NCBI RefSeq assembly: GCF_014284125.1
Contig: NZ_JACOFX010000009.1
Span: 124,001-188,000 of the forward strand
Origin: Undibacterium umbellatum
GTDB lineage: Bacteria > Pseudomonadota > Gammaproteobacteria > Burkholderiales > Burkholderiaceae_D
DNA length: 64,000 nucleotides
Reading direction: 5' to 3'
Positions 18,484 through 27,460 of this stretch are shown one piece after another. A program made the position numbers and the translations under genes. The notes under the pieces are model-generated. The model was not told the DNA's origin. It ran no database searches and was given only the letters and a program-made list of their open reading frames with translations. The stretch's first letter is position 1. The number at the start of each line of letters is the position of its first letter.

Positions 18484-18519
18484 ACAGGTTGCAGGTAATC
18501 ACATTTTACTGCAACCTGT
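18484..18519 (+). terminator. Hairpin after the cysteine protease gene
   Basis: The arms ACAGGTTGCAG (18484-18494) and CTGCAACCTGT (18509-18519) form a perfect 11-bp stem with a 14-base loop, 24 bp after the stop codon. The T tract is poor, so this is a probable but imperfect terminator. Confidence 0.55.
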
Positions 18520-18583
18520 CGGCAAATTTCATGGAGTAGCTTTCTGCTGACAGAAAACTGCCCACATCCATTAAAATGCGCAC

Positions 18584-18868
18584 ATGAGTACCTATTTTTC
18601 CTGCCGCCCCCACTGCGCCGCCTGTTGCATCGCGCCGTCCATCAGCAGCCCCATTCCGGGCATGCCGAATGGCAAACCCGCAGGTGTACCCTGCATACAG
18701 CTTGATGAGAATTTAGCTTGTAAAATTTTCAATCACCCTGAACGACCCGCAGTTTGCGCTGGCTTGCAGGCATCGTTTGACATGTGCGGGGAGAGTAAGG
18801 AGAAGGCCATGTTTTATTTGACACAGCTTGAAGTAGCGACCGCGCCGACTTGCCTCAGCAGTTCATGA
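18584..18868 (+). CDS. YkgJ family cysteine-cluster protein
   Basis: A 94-residue cytoplasmic protein with the CxxxCxxCC-type cluster near the start (Cys7, Cys11, Cys14, Cys15) and later Cys residues at about 37, 46, 58 and 68, including [12 protein letters not shown]. This pattern defines the YkgJ (UPF0153-like) family of presumed zinc or iron-sulfur proteins, whose function is unsettled. It is monocistronic. Confidence 0.85.
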   Translation: MSTYFSCRPHCAACCIAPSISSPIPGMPNGKPAGVPCIQLDENLACKIFNHPERPAVCAGLQASFDMCGESKEKAMFYLTQLEVATAPTCLSSS

Positions 18869-19085
18869 GCAAATTCACAATTTCATGTCTTACTTATCAA
18901 CAATATAAGCGGGCCTGACATAACCAATCATGAATAATATTCATACAAACTTCATACAATTAGGTAATGACTTCCAAGTATAATTGCCGCACGGGAATTT
19001 CATTTCCATTCTTCACCATGCAGGTTCTCCAAAAAGCTCCGGGCCTGCATTTTCAATTTGTCTTACGACAACAAAAAGAAAATCT

Positions 19086-20792
19086 ATGTTCTCTCTACTT
19101 AAACACCTTTCGGTGGGTAAACGCTTAGGCTTGGGCTTTGCACTCATACTTGCGTTATTTTTTATTACCACCCTCATTGCTATTTTTAAACTCAATACTG
19201 TCGCCGCTGCCGCTGACGATTTATTGAAAGACCCGCTCGCCACTGAACGTATGGTCAGCGACTGGTATCGCAATATCCATACCGGCGTGCGCCGCACGAC
19301 TGCCATTGCCAAAAGCACCGATCCTTCACTCGCGAGTTTTTTTGCAGCAGACCAGGAAGAGTCAACCAGAACCTCCGGCATTTTGCAAAAAGAGATTGCG
19401 GAGCATATGAAGAGTCCGGAAGAAGTCGCTCTTTTCAAGGAAATTGGCGAACAGCGCCAGGTTTATATCAGCGCCCGCAATAAAGTCGTTGATCTTAAAA
19501 AGAACGGCCAGGTAGATGAAGCCAACACCGCACTGGATAAGGAGTTCATTCCCGCATCAGTGCTGTATGTCAAAAAGATAGAAGAAATGCTGCGCTTGCA
19601 GCGCAAGCAAATTGATGAGACTTCGGCCGGAATCCAGCAAACCTATCATTCCAGCCGCCTGTTGTTGATCACCCTGTCCTTGCTTGCTGCCCTGCTTTCA
19701 GCAATTTGCGCCTGGTTGATGACCATATCGATTACCCGGCCACTCTCCAGGGCGACTGCTGTTGCCGAAAAAATGGCGCAGGGTGACTTGAGTGAGACTA
19801 TTGATGTCTTGCGCAATGATGAAATCGGCAAGATGATGCATGCCATCAATGGCATCAACACTGGGCTGAGCAGCGTCATTGGTGATGTGCGTCATGGCAC
19901 TGAAACCATCAATGTAGCAGCAGCTGAAATTGCCTCTGGCAATGCGGACCTGTCATCACGCACAGAATCACAAGCCAGCTCTTTGCAGGAAACCGCATCG
20001 TCGATGGAAGAGCTGACATCCACGGTTAAACAGAATGCCGACAATGCGCGCCATGCGAATCAACTGGTGATTTCTGCATCCGGCGTTGCGGTCAAGGGTG
20101 GTGAAGTGGTTGGACAAGTGGTAGAAACCATGGGTTCGATCAAGGAAAGCTCACGCAAGATTGTTGATATTATCTCGGTCATTGATGGCATCGCATTTCA
20201 GACCAATATCCTGGCCTTGAATGCCGCTGTTGAAGCTGCCCGGGCAGGGGAACAGGGCCGGGGCTTTGCGGTAGTAGCCACCGAAGTGCGCAACCTGGCG
20301 CAACGCAGTGCCTCTGCTGCCAAGGAAATCAAACACCTCATCGATGACTCGGTAGGCAAGGTAGACCATGGTAGCAAGCTGGTCGATACTGCTGGCCAGA
20401 CCATGACGGATATTGTCTCCAGCGTCCAGCATGTGGCTGACATCATGAGTGAAATCACTGCTGCCAGCCAGGAACAAAGCGCCGGTATCGAACAAGTCAA
20501 TCTGGCTGTCACGCAGATGGATGAGATGACACAACAAAATGCCGCGCTGGTGGAACAAGCTGCAGCGGCAGCAGAAAGCATGCGCGAGCAATCTGGTAAG
20601 TTGTCTGAACTGGTTGCGCAATTCAATATCATGGAGCAGGCTCAGAAGCCGGTAGTGTCGGCGACTCGCCCGGTCAGCAATCGACGCCCGCCGGTACTTA
20701 CCAGGACGACCAGCAAACCAGCCAGGGTGCAGCCACGTCAGATTCCGCAGAGAAAAACCATTGCAGCTGAACAGGATTGGGAAGAGTTTTAA
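19086..20792 (+). CDS. Methyl-accepting chemotaxis protein
   Basis: A 568-residue chemoreceptor from the chosen ATG (MFSLLKHLSVGKRLGLGF). Membrane spans lie near residues 12-32 and 190-212. Between them is a four-helix-bundle type periplasmic sensor, followed by a HAMP domain and a long methyl-accepting coiled coil. The hairpin tip contains the conserved sequence IAFQTNILALNAAVEAARAG. It ends in DWEEF, a CheR/CheB-docking pentapeptide of the xWxxF type, so it should be methylated efficiently by tethered CheR. An in-frame upstream extension lacks a ribosome binding site. The ligand is unknown and no che genes are nearby. Confidence 0.93.
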   Translation: MFSLLKHLSVGKRLGLGFALILALFFITTLIAIFKLNTVAAAADDLLKDPLATERMVSDWYRNIHTGVRRTTAIAKSTDPSLASFFAADQEESTRTSGILQKEIAEHMKSPEEVALFKEIGEQRQVYISARNKVVDLKKNGQVDEANTALDKEFIPASVLYVKKIEEMLRLQRKQIDETSAGIQQTYHSSRLLLITLSLLAALLSAICAWLMTISITRPLSRATAVAEKMAQGDLSETIDVLRNDEIGKMMHAINGINTGLSSVIGDVRHGTETINVAAAEIASGNADLSSRTESQASSLQETASSMEELTSTVKQNADNARHANQLVISASGVAVKGGEVVGQVVETMGSIKESSRKIVDIISVIDGIAFQTNILALNAAVEAARAGEQGRGFAVVATEVRNLAQRSASAAKEIKHLIDDSVGKVDHGSKLVDTAGQTMTDIVSSVQHVADIMSEITAASQEQSAGIEQVNLAVTQMDEMTQQNAALVEQAAAAAESMREQSGKLSELVAQFNIMEQAQKPVVSATRPVSNRRPPVLTRTTSKPARVQPRQIPQRKTIAAEQDWEEF

Positions 20793-20798
20793 TCCCAG

Positions 20799-20837
20799 GC
20801 CGGAAATCCTTAATTGTATAAATTCTGGATTTCCGGC
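20799..20837. terminator. Bidirectional hairpin between convergent genes
   Basis: The arms GCCGGAAATCC (20799-20809) and GGATTTCCGGC (20827-20837) are perfect reverse complements with a 17-base loop. The element lies between the stop codons of the chemoreceptor (plus) and the WG-repeat gene (minus), as expected for a shared terminator. Confidence 0.65.
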
Positions 20838-20895
20838 TTCGATCCCACTGGTAATTTTCCTGTCCTTGATCATTAGCAGAGTTGGCGATCAGGCT

Positions 20896-23800
20896 TCAAT
20901 TACCTTCCTCCTCGTCCTTATGTTTTGCAGCGATTGCTTTGGCAGCCTTGAGATAAATCAGGCGAAAGCCAAAATAATGAACCAGCACCATTGTGGCAGT
21001 CGCCGCCAGCGCGAAGCTGGCTGGTGTATCGAACAAAAAGCGCCACAGCCAATACACTTCGGCATATCCCAACAGGACGATGGTCGGTATTCCATACCAG
21101 ATACCATTCGCCTGCCAGGCGGCATAACTGACAAAGCCGTGGCAAATCAGGGCGATCAAGCCGAAGATACCATTTAACATCATCGCCAGAAAAGCGCGTT
21201 GCTCCAGCCAGCCGGCCAAGCCCCGCTGAGTTGGTGCCTCATCCGATTTGGCACTGAGGGCGACACCAGCGAACCAGGTGAAGAACAAGCCCTTGCGTTT
21301 GATGCGCTGCAAGCGCGTTTCATCTTCAGGCGGCCCTGCCAGGGTTTGCAAAAGTGCGTTGGTCATCAGCTCTGAAGTTTTGCTGGGCTCACTCACTTCA
21401 TTGGCCTCCAGCTCTTCATCAACTCCTGCCTCCAGCTTTAATTTCGCAAGTAGCTGCTGCGTCTCGTCTTTCACGGCATCAGGCACATGGTCGGTCACAT
21501 AACTGGCACGCATCAATGCATGTGCGCAGACCGTGGCAGTGCGCCATGGCAGAGGAACTTCGGCCAGCCTGCCGTGTGTGCTGACATGCGAGATACAGGC
21601 AGCCTCGCTTAACATGGATGCAGGCACATGATGCAACTGCTTGACATTTTGCTCAAGTGCCATGACGTAACGCGAGGGATTCATCCAGCGCTTGGGTACG
21701 AAGGCAATCGCATCAGGGTCAGCCGCCAGAGCTGTGGCAACCAGCGTCTCGTCGATGCGTGCCCTTGGCACATCTGCCAAGGTCAGCGGATGTGACCCGA
21801 TAGCTTGCAGCAGAGCAGCAGCATCCATTTGATCGAACTGTGTTTTGCTGATGTCCTGTAACCAGGATGTGTCCGTGTTTTCGTTGAACTCGGCTTCATA
21901 GGGATTTTGCAATGACAATACTGTGGCAGCTTCCAGCGCAGCTTCTTCCATACGCCCCTGGGCGCGCAAGGCGTCGGCCATGACATAGTGGGCATGCTGT
22001 GGATAAGGGGTAACTTGCAGTGCAAGTCTGGCATCTTCGATTGCTCCCTGATAGTCTTTCGCCCACAATTTGGACCATGCCCGGTAGGCATGCCATTCTG
22101 TGGCAGGCACAGCATCTACAGCTTCGCCCGCAAGCTCATCTTCATTCTTTTTTTGCAGCTCTGCCGTCTTTATTTCTATCAGTTTGCTGAGAACTTCCAG
22201 CTCAAGTGCCGTTGGTACGGCAAAAAACACTCTACGGTCTTCCTGCAAGGCTGCAATGCAGACTTCAACTGTGCGCATCTCTTCTGGCACAAATTCCAGC
22301 GACATGCCATTGCACTTGACGGAAGCCATGCACAGGGCAGGCATCAGCAACTCTCGCGGGATTGACTCTATCAGCTTGCCATAAGAATGATGGACGGCAC
22401 GTCTGGCCAGTTCAGGCGTGATCTTGTGTTTGGCGATATAGCTGATATTGTAGATATCTGCCTCCAGCGCGGCCCGTTCTACCCGCTCTGTCCACAGGGC
22501 ATCTGGCACATTGTTCAGGGCCACGCCAGCTTTCACCGCCTTCAGGCAATCTTCTTCATCCAACAAACAACCCCAGACATCATACAAACTATTCTTGTCC
22601 CATTCGCTGGGCTTGCTGGAATTCCTGTCATCACGCCAATGCCAGTCTGCGTCATCTGCGTACAAAGAGCGGGCCAGCGCCAGCGCCTCTGTCGTCATGC
22701 AGCGCACCGGGATACTGGCGGCATCGCTGGCGCTCTTGCGCACGATAGCTGCCATTCTTTCTGGTGTACACCATTGAGCCGGCAGATAGTCCAGCGCCTC
22801 TACATCGGCGTCGATGGCGGCATCGACCATGGCATCGTCGAGTATCTCTGAGGGCACAGCCTCCAGCTCATACTTGCTTTCCAGCACCGCATCCAGCCAT
22901 TGCTGATAAGTGCGCGGCTCTGCTAGCTGATTATCTTCATCATCAACTTCATCCTGATCATCGTCTTCATTGTGTGCTTCCGCCTGATCGCCGTCTTCAG
23001 ATGTCACCCCATCCACATCGGGCTCTTGATATGATGCAGCGCGTATGCTCCTGGCTGCTTCCAGTGCATCCATACTGGGAGCGCAAACCAGATAGACGTT
23101 ACTCCAGGCATCACCATCACCAGAGTCTGAATCTGCATACATGCCCAGCCAGAGTTGGCGGGCCTCTGGCAACAAAATATTACCTGACACTTGCTCATCG
23201 AAAGGTTTTTTGAGCGGCACTGCCCAGGCGCGCGTGATACTGCTATTGCGGTAATCGCGATTGGCAAATTCAGGATCGCAATCGACAGGGCCAAATTTTT
23301 CTATCAATGCTTTTTCTATTTGCAGCTCTGCCTCCGCGATCCTGGCGAGCTGGTCTTCCCACATAAAATCATAGACACCATTGTGGTGCTCATTTATGTA
23401 CACACGTAACAAACGATGGCGTGTGGTGAGCCGGCGTTCTTCTTGCCTCTGCTCACTATCATCTTCATCGTCGTCATATTCATCATCGTCCTCATCTTCA
23501 TCTTCATCCCCGTCCTCTTCATTGTCATCATCTTCGACAACTGAGATGTTGATGTATTCTTGCAGCAACTCTTCGGTTTCTGCCAGCATCTCTTCTGCAA
23601 AGGGGATAATAGAATCCAGCGAGTTCAACGCATCGAGCGTACCTTCTATCGTTTGGGTAAAGAACAATCCTGGTGGATAAACCGGGCCTTGCAGCTTATC
23701 AGCATGCAATTCCCATAAGATTTCTCCACCTGCATCAAGCAGGCTAACGGCTGCCTGTCCTGGTTTGCCATAGCTGATACGGTAGGCGATCTTGCCATCT

Positions 23801-24891
23801 TTAGCAATGTAAGCAATCTCTCCATCGTCAGTGAGGAAGGGTGAAAGTGGGGTATCGACCAAGGGACTAAGCACCCAGCCATTACTATTCGTCAGGGGTT
23901 CCAGTATGTGCGCTGGCACGCTGGCAAAACTGCCGTCTGCAGACAAGATGCCCCAGCCCGCTCTTGCCCTTACTACCGCATATTCAAACTGGTTAAAGTG
24001 ATCGCCCCATCTCAGCGGTGGCGTTTCCAGGGCTTGACCATTCTTGCGCAAGTAAGTGCTGCCGTCATAATCATTGGCAACGACACCGCTTGCCATGTAC
24101 TTGGCCAGATGACGCCCACCATCTACAACGACTTCACCTTTGTCATTCAGGTAGCCGTTGCCGTCATCCCATGAATCTTTGCGGGAAAAGTAGGCCAGAC
24201 CGTCTGCATTAAATTCATTGATGCGTGAATAGACAGGTTTCAATATCCATTCACCTTGCGTATTAATCAAACCATACAGACGGTCGTCTTCGGTGGCAGG
24301 GGCCACGCCAGTATCGCTAAAATCCAGGTTTACGCGAAAACGCGGTTCAATGGCCCATGAAGTATCGCGTCGGATATAGCCTATCAACTTCCTGTCTTTG
24401 ATATCGATGGCGGATGCCAGACCGCAAGCACTGAAATTTGAAACATGGAAAAAAGTCTTATCTGAAACCAGTTCACCGCTGGTATTAATCACTGCCCAGC
24501 GATGCTTGCCCAATTTGGCAGAAGCCAAGCCATGACTGAATGCAGAAACTTCCTCATATTGCGGCACGATGACAACTTCACCGCGCAAGTTCAGATAACC
24601 CCATTTCCCCAGTTGGCAAAACCTGGCCAGACCATCCTCGGAAAAAGCCCTTGCCTCGTCCAGTTCTGCCGCAACTACCCATTGGCACTGCGCATTGATA
24701 TACCCCCATTTGCCATTTTGATGGCGCGCCACACTGATCCAACCGCCCTGTCCATCAGAGAGAAAGCCGGCAATATTGACGATATCGGGGTAGGCAGACA
24801 CAGCCTGACCCTGATGAAGCACTATCAGGGCAATGTTTGATCTGGATACATCCAGCGGGATGGAAAACAGCAGAGGTGGGGTAGTTTGCAT
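20896..24891 (-). CDS. Giant WG-repeat protein with acidic linkers and C-terminal membrane spans
   Basis: A 1331-residue protein. The first 400 residues hold WG beta-propeller-type repeats (for example NGKWGYINAQCQW and LGKWGYLNLRGEVV). An extremely acidic stretch follows (about 451-481, nearly all Asp/Glu), and a second acidic patch lies near 629-655. The middle repeats helical units of the form LP..W.T.E...A, resembling DUF4116-type repeats, and a TPR-like pair lies near 935-985. The C-terminus has two or three hydrophobic spans (about 1220-1320), so it is probably anchored with most of the chain in the cytoplasm. Function is unknown. Its architecture suggests a large interaction platform. 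Confidence 0.8.
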   Translation of the reverse strand: MQTTPPLLFSIPLDVSRSNIALIVLHQGQAVSAYPDIVNIAGFLSDGQGGWISVARHQNGKWGYINAQCQWVVAAELDEARAFSEDGLARFCQLGKWGYLNLRGEVVIVPQYEEVSAFSHGLASAKLGKHRWAVINTSGELVSDKTFFHVSNFSACGLASAIDIKDRKLIGYIRRDTSWAIEPRFRVNLDFSDTGVAPATEDDRLYGLINTQGEWILKPVYSRINEFNADGLAYFSRKDSWDDGNGYLNDKGEVVVDGGRHLAKYMASGVVANDYDGSTYLRKNGQALETPPLRWGDHFNQFEYAVVRARAGWGILSADGSFASVPAHILEPLTNSNGWVLSPLVDTPLSPFLTDDGEIAYIAKDGKIAYRISYGKPGQAAVSLLDAGGEILWELHADKLQGPVYPPGLFFTQTIEGTLDALNSLDSIIPFAEEMLAETEELLQEYINISVVEDDDNEEDGDEDEDEDDDEYDDDEDDSEQRQEERRLTTRHRLLRVYINEHHNGVYDFMWEDQLARIAEAELQIEKALIEKFGPVDCDPEFANRDYRNSSITRAWAVPLKKPFDEQVSGNILLPEARQLWLGMYADSDSGDGDAWSNVYLVCAPSMDALEAARSIRAASYQEPDVDGVTSEDGDQAEAHNEDDDQDEVDDEDNQLAEPRTYQQWLDAVLESKYELEAVPSEILDDAMVDAAIDADVEALDYLPAQWCTPERMAAIVRKSASDAASIPVRCMTTEALALARSLYADDADWHWRDDRNSSKPSEWDKNSLYDVWGCLLDEEDCLKAVKAGVALNNVPDALWTERVERAALEADIYNISYIAKHKITPELARRAVHHSYGKLIESIPRELLMPALCMASVKCNGMSLEFVPEEMRTVEVCIAALQEDRRVFFAVPTALELEVLSKLIEIKTAELQKKNEDELAGEAVDAVPATEWHAYRAWSKLWAKDYQGAIEDARLALQVTPYPQHAHYVMADALRAQGRMEEAALEAATVLSLQNPYEAEFNENTDTSWLQDISKTQFDQMDAAALLQAIGSHPLTLADVPRARIDETLVATALAADPDAIAFVPKRWMNPSRYVMALEQNVKQLHHVPASMLSEAACISHVSTHGRLAEVPLPWRTATVCAHALMRASYVTDHVPDAVKDETQQLLAKLKLEAGVDEELEANEVSEPSKTSELMTNALLQTLAGPPEDETRLQRIKRKGLFFTWFAGVALSAKSDEAPTQRGLAGWLEQRAFLAMMLNGIFGLIALICHGFVSYAAWQANGIWYGIPTIVLLGYAEVYWLWRFLFDTPASFALAATATMVLVHYFGFRLIYLKAAKAIAAKHKDEEEGN

Positions 24892-24975
24892 AGGTGGTGG
24901 TCATTCCATTTCATCAACACCCGCAGCATAAACTCAATTCGACAAAAAACCAGCCCATACCAAAGCATGTGACCA

Positions 24976-25022
24976 GGGCGTGTTGCCATGCCTTTTAGTC
25001 TAAAAGGTATGGCAACACGCCC
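24976..25022. repeat. Long near-perfect hairpin
   Basis: GGGCGTGTTGCCATGCCTTT and its continuation TA (24976 onward) pair with the following complementary arm ending at 25022. The stem is 22 bp, with a single G-T wobble and a three-base loop. It lies between two minus-strand genes and has no T tract on either strand, so it is not a classical terminator. It may block exonucleases or act as a protein-binding palindrome. Confidence 0.75.
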
Positions 25023-25080
25023 AATTTCTTACAAATGTTACGATGAGCTTACATACTCGCCCACAAGCAGGAGATGCGCT

Positions 25081-25701
25081 CTAAATCTTGATGCGCATCG
25101 AATCGCCGCTCAGAAAGAACAAAGAGATTCCATCGGCATTTTGAATGACGCGCACGACAGATTGCTCCAGGCTGGCAGCATACAGCTTGCTGCCGTCTGG
25201 ACGGAAGATGCCAAACCACATGCGCTGGGTACTGGTGCGGGAGTTGGCAGCCAGCAAGAGGTAGTCACGCCCACCTATCTGCACTTCGCTGGCTTGCAGC
25301 TCGCCCATGTAAAAGGCTGAAGGTATGCGTTCCAGCATAATGCGCAGGCCATCATGATAGACCTGGATCAGCACGCCATTGTCGATGCCTGAGCGCACGA
25401 AATTGAACTCGAAGGAACCCATTCTGGTGGGGGTATTGCGGCGCACGTGGACATGGTCGGCAAAGTCGGCAAAATAATTATTGCGGTCGGTGCGAGCCTT
25501 CGTTAATGCTACTTGGGTGATTTCTGTTTGCACATGTTTCTCCTTAAATTCAGGGTAATTCCAGGCTTCTTCTCTGACTGCGTCGCTGTCCCGCCCTGCG
25601 CCTGCAATGCCACCACCGACTATGGGTAAAGGTGCCAGGCAGCCACTCAAATTCATACTCAGACAGGCAAGCACTGCACAATGCCGCAGCCTGCCTTTCA
25701 T
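25081..25701 (-). CDS. Predicted lipoprotein, second of a paralogous pair
   Basis: A 206-residue protein with a lipoprotein signal (lipobox LSGC, Cys about residue 21). The mature part shares its plan with the upstream neighbour: a strand-rich domain with a VQIGGRDYLLLAANSRTSTQRMW-like core, then FRPDGSKLYAASL, and a final hydrophobic strand. Its ATG overlaps the upstream stop codon by four bases, so the two are translationally coupled. No family is recognised. The pair probably forms an envelope-anchored complex. Confidence 0.72.
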   Translation of the reverse strand: MKGRLRHCAVLACLSMNLSGCLAPLPIVGGGIAGAGRDSDAVREEAWNYPEFKEKHVQTEITQVALTKARTDRNNYFADFADHVHVRRNTPTRMGSFEFNFVRSGIDNGVLIQVYHDGLRIMLERIPSAFYMGELQASEVQIGGRDYLLLAANSRTSTQRMWFGIFRPDGSKLYAASLEQSVVRVIQNADGISLFFLSGDSMRIKI

Positions 25702-26390
25702 TGCAGCGCTGGCCTGATCAACAAGCGCCTGCCTGATCCCGAGGTATCCACCATGGAGATACCGTCGGCATGCTCAGTAAACTGCCAGTGCCCATGCGGC
25801 AATCCGATGCGATAAACCGGGCTGCCATCAGCCGCAAATATGGCCAGCCACATGGGACGATGCAGAAATCCATTCGCCACTGTCAGCACATAGCTGTCAT
25901 CACCGACCTTGAGTCTGGCAGCTTCCAGGCGACGATAGCTTTGCTGGCCGGTAAAGGCTGGCGCGATGGATTCACGGACCAGAAACTGCCCATTCCTGCT
26001 GATCTGCACTTCATCCACCATGCTGGCTGTCATCAGGGCATTGTCTGCCGAGGCACTGCGCGACAAATGTTGCGGCTTGCGATAGCTGATGACAAAGTCT
26101 TGCAAACGCGAGGGGACACTGCCATCGACCTGTATATGATGTGTAAACTGCGCGAGATGCTGGTTCGCATCCGGCAAGCGCCAGACATATTGCTGCCGCA
26201 CCACCGTGACTTCAACCTGATTGCTGCGGTACTCAGTCAAAGCCACTTCGCTCTCAGCGAGCTTAGCCTGCGATGGCTGCACCGGCATGGTGCCACTGCA
26301 GGCGACCAGGTTCATGGACAAACCAACAACCAGACCAAGGACCAGGCCATGCTTGCAATACGCGCTATATCGTTTGGGCAGTTTGGGCAT
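25698..26390 (-). CDS. Predicted lipoprotein, first of a paralogous pair
   Basis: A 230-residue protein with a signal sequence and lipobox MNLVAC (Cys about residue 31). The core segments KVGDDSYVLTVANGFLHRPMW and FAADGSPVYRIGL line up with VQIGGRDYLLLAANS...MW and FRPDGSKLYAASL of the downstream protein, so the two arose by tandem duplication. Function is unknown. No good Shine-Dalgarno sequence is seen before the ATG. Confidence 0.72.
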   Translation of the reverse strand: MPKLPKRYSAYCKHGLVLGLVVGLSMNLVACSGTMPVQPSQAKLAESEVALTEYRSNQVEVTVVRQQYVWRLPDANQHLAQFTHHIQVDGSVPSRLQDFVISYRKPQHLSRSASADNALMTASMVDEVQISRNGQFLVRESIAPAFTGQQSYRRLEAARLKVGDDSYVLTVANGFLHRPMWLAIFAADGSPVYRIGLPHGHWQFTEHADGISMVDTSGSGRRLLIRPALQ

Positions 26391-26612
26391 GGATGGTTCA
26401 GTTACACGATGTATTAAGAGCCTGAAGTATCGCGATTGACAAGTTTGCCCACAATGAAATTCTTAAAAGTATTAAAATACAGCACCTTAAGTGCAGATAA
26501 CTGCCATCTGGCAAGTCGCGTCCCTAAGCCCGTTGCAGCAAATTTCTGAGCAGGCCTGGCAGGCGACATGCTAAGCTTCGTCCCGACTAAAACTTCATTA
26601 TTCTTGCGTTTT

Positions 26613-27458
26613 ATGGATTTACTACTGGCTGTCAAAATCATCATCATGGGTATCGTCGAAGGTTTGACGGAGTTCCTGCCAATTTCCTCTACCGGCCACC
26701 TGATACTGACAGGCAGTTTGCTGAATTTCACTGGCGAGAAAATGAAAGCCTTTGAGATCGTCATACAGGCGGGTGCAATTTTTGCAGTGTGCTGGGAATA
26801 CCGCGCCAAGATTGCCAGCGTGCTGGCCGGCCTTACCAATGACCCCAAGGCGCGCAAGTTTGCCCTGAATCTCATCGTCGCCTTTTTACCCGCTGCCGCT
26901 TTGGGTCTGGTGTTTTCCAAAAGCATCAAGGCAGTATTGTTCGCCCCGGTACCTGTGGCCCTGGCCTTTATCATAGGCGGCATCATCATCCTGTTTGTTG
27001 AGCGCAAGCACGCTGGCACAGATACCCATGACGGCAGCCACGCACGCATACAGTCAGTCGATGACATGAACCTGATGGATGCCTTGAAGATAGGTCTGGC
27101 CCAATCTTTTGCCCTGATCCCCGGCACCAGCCGTTCTGGCGCCACGATCATAGGCGGCATGCTGTTTGGCCTGTCACGCAAGGCTGCCACTGAATTCTCG
27201 TTCTTTCTGGCGATACCTACCCTGCTGGGTGCCACCGTGTATTCGCTGTACAAGGCGCGCGATGAATTGTCGATGGCAGATTTGCCCATGTTCAGCCTGG
27301 GTACAGTTGCGGCCTTTATCTCCGCCTTCTTTTGCGTGCGCTGGTTATTGCGTTATATCAGCTCGCATAATTTCAATGTGTTTGCCTGGTACCGTATTGC
27401 CTTTGGCATCATGATCCTGATTACCGCCTACACTGGCGCGATTACCTGGGCAGAATAA
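26613..27458 (+). CDS. uppP: Undecaprenyl-diphosphate phosphatase
   Basis: A polytopic membrane protein of 281 residues from the ATG at 26613. This length is usual for the BacA/UppP family, and an in-frame start 15 codons upstream would be unusually long. Active-site motifs are visible: [15 protein letters not shown] near the N-terminus and [10 protein letters not shown] in the second half. It recycles undecaprenyl diphosphate for cell wall synthesis and contributes to bacitracin resistance. recQ follows after only two bases, which suggests co-transcription although the functions are unrelated. Confidence 0.93.
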   Translation: MDLLLAVKIIIMGIVEGLTEFLPISSTGHLILTGSLLNFTGEKMKAFEIVIQAGAIFAVCWEYRAKIASVLAGLTNDPKARKFALNLIVAFLPAAALGLVFSKSIKAVLFAPVPVALAFIIGGIIILFVERKHAGTDTHDGSHARIQSVDDMNLMDALKIGLAQSFALIPGTSRSGATIIGGMLFGLSRKAATEFSFFLAIPTLLGATVYSLYKARDELSMADLPMFSLGTVAAFISAFFCVRWLLRYISSHNFNVFAWYRIAFGIMILITAYTGAITWAE

Positions 27459-27460
27459 GG

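Noticed and set aside
20151-20873. A 240-codon minus-strand frame opposite the chemoreceptor
   Set aside because: The chemoreceptor on the other strand has all family motifs. The antisense frame has none.
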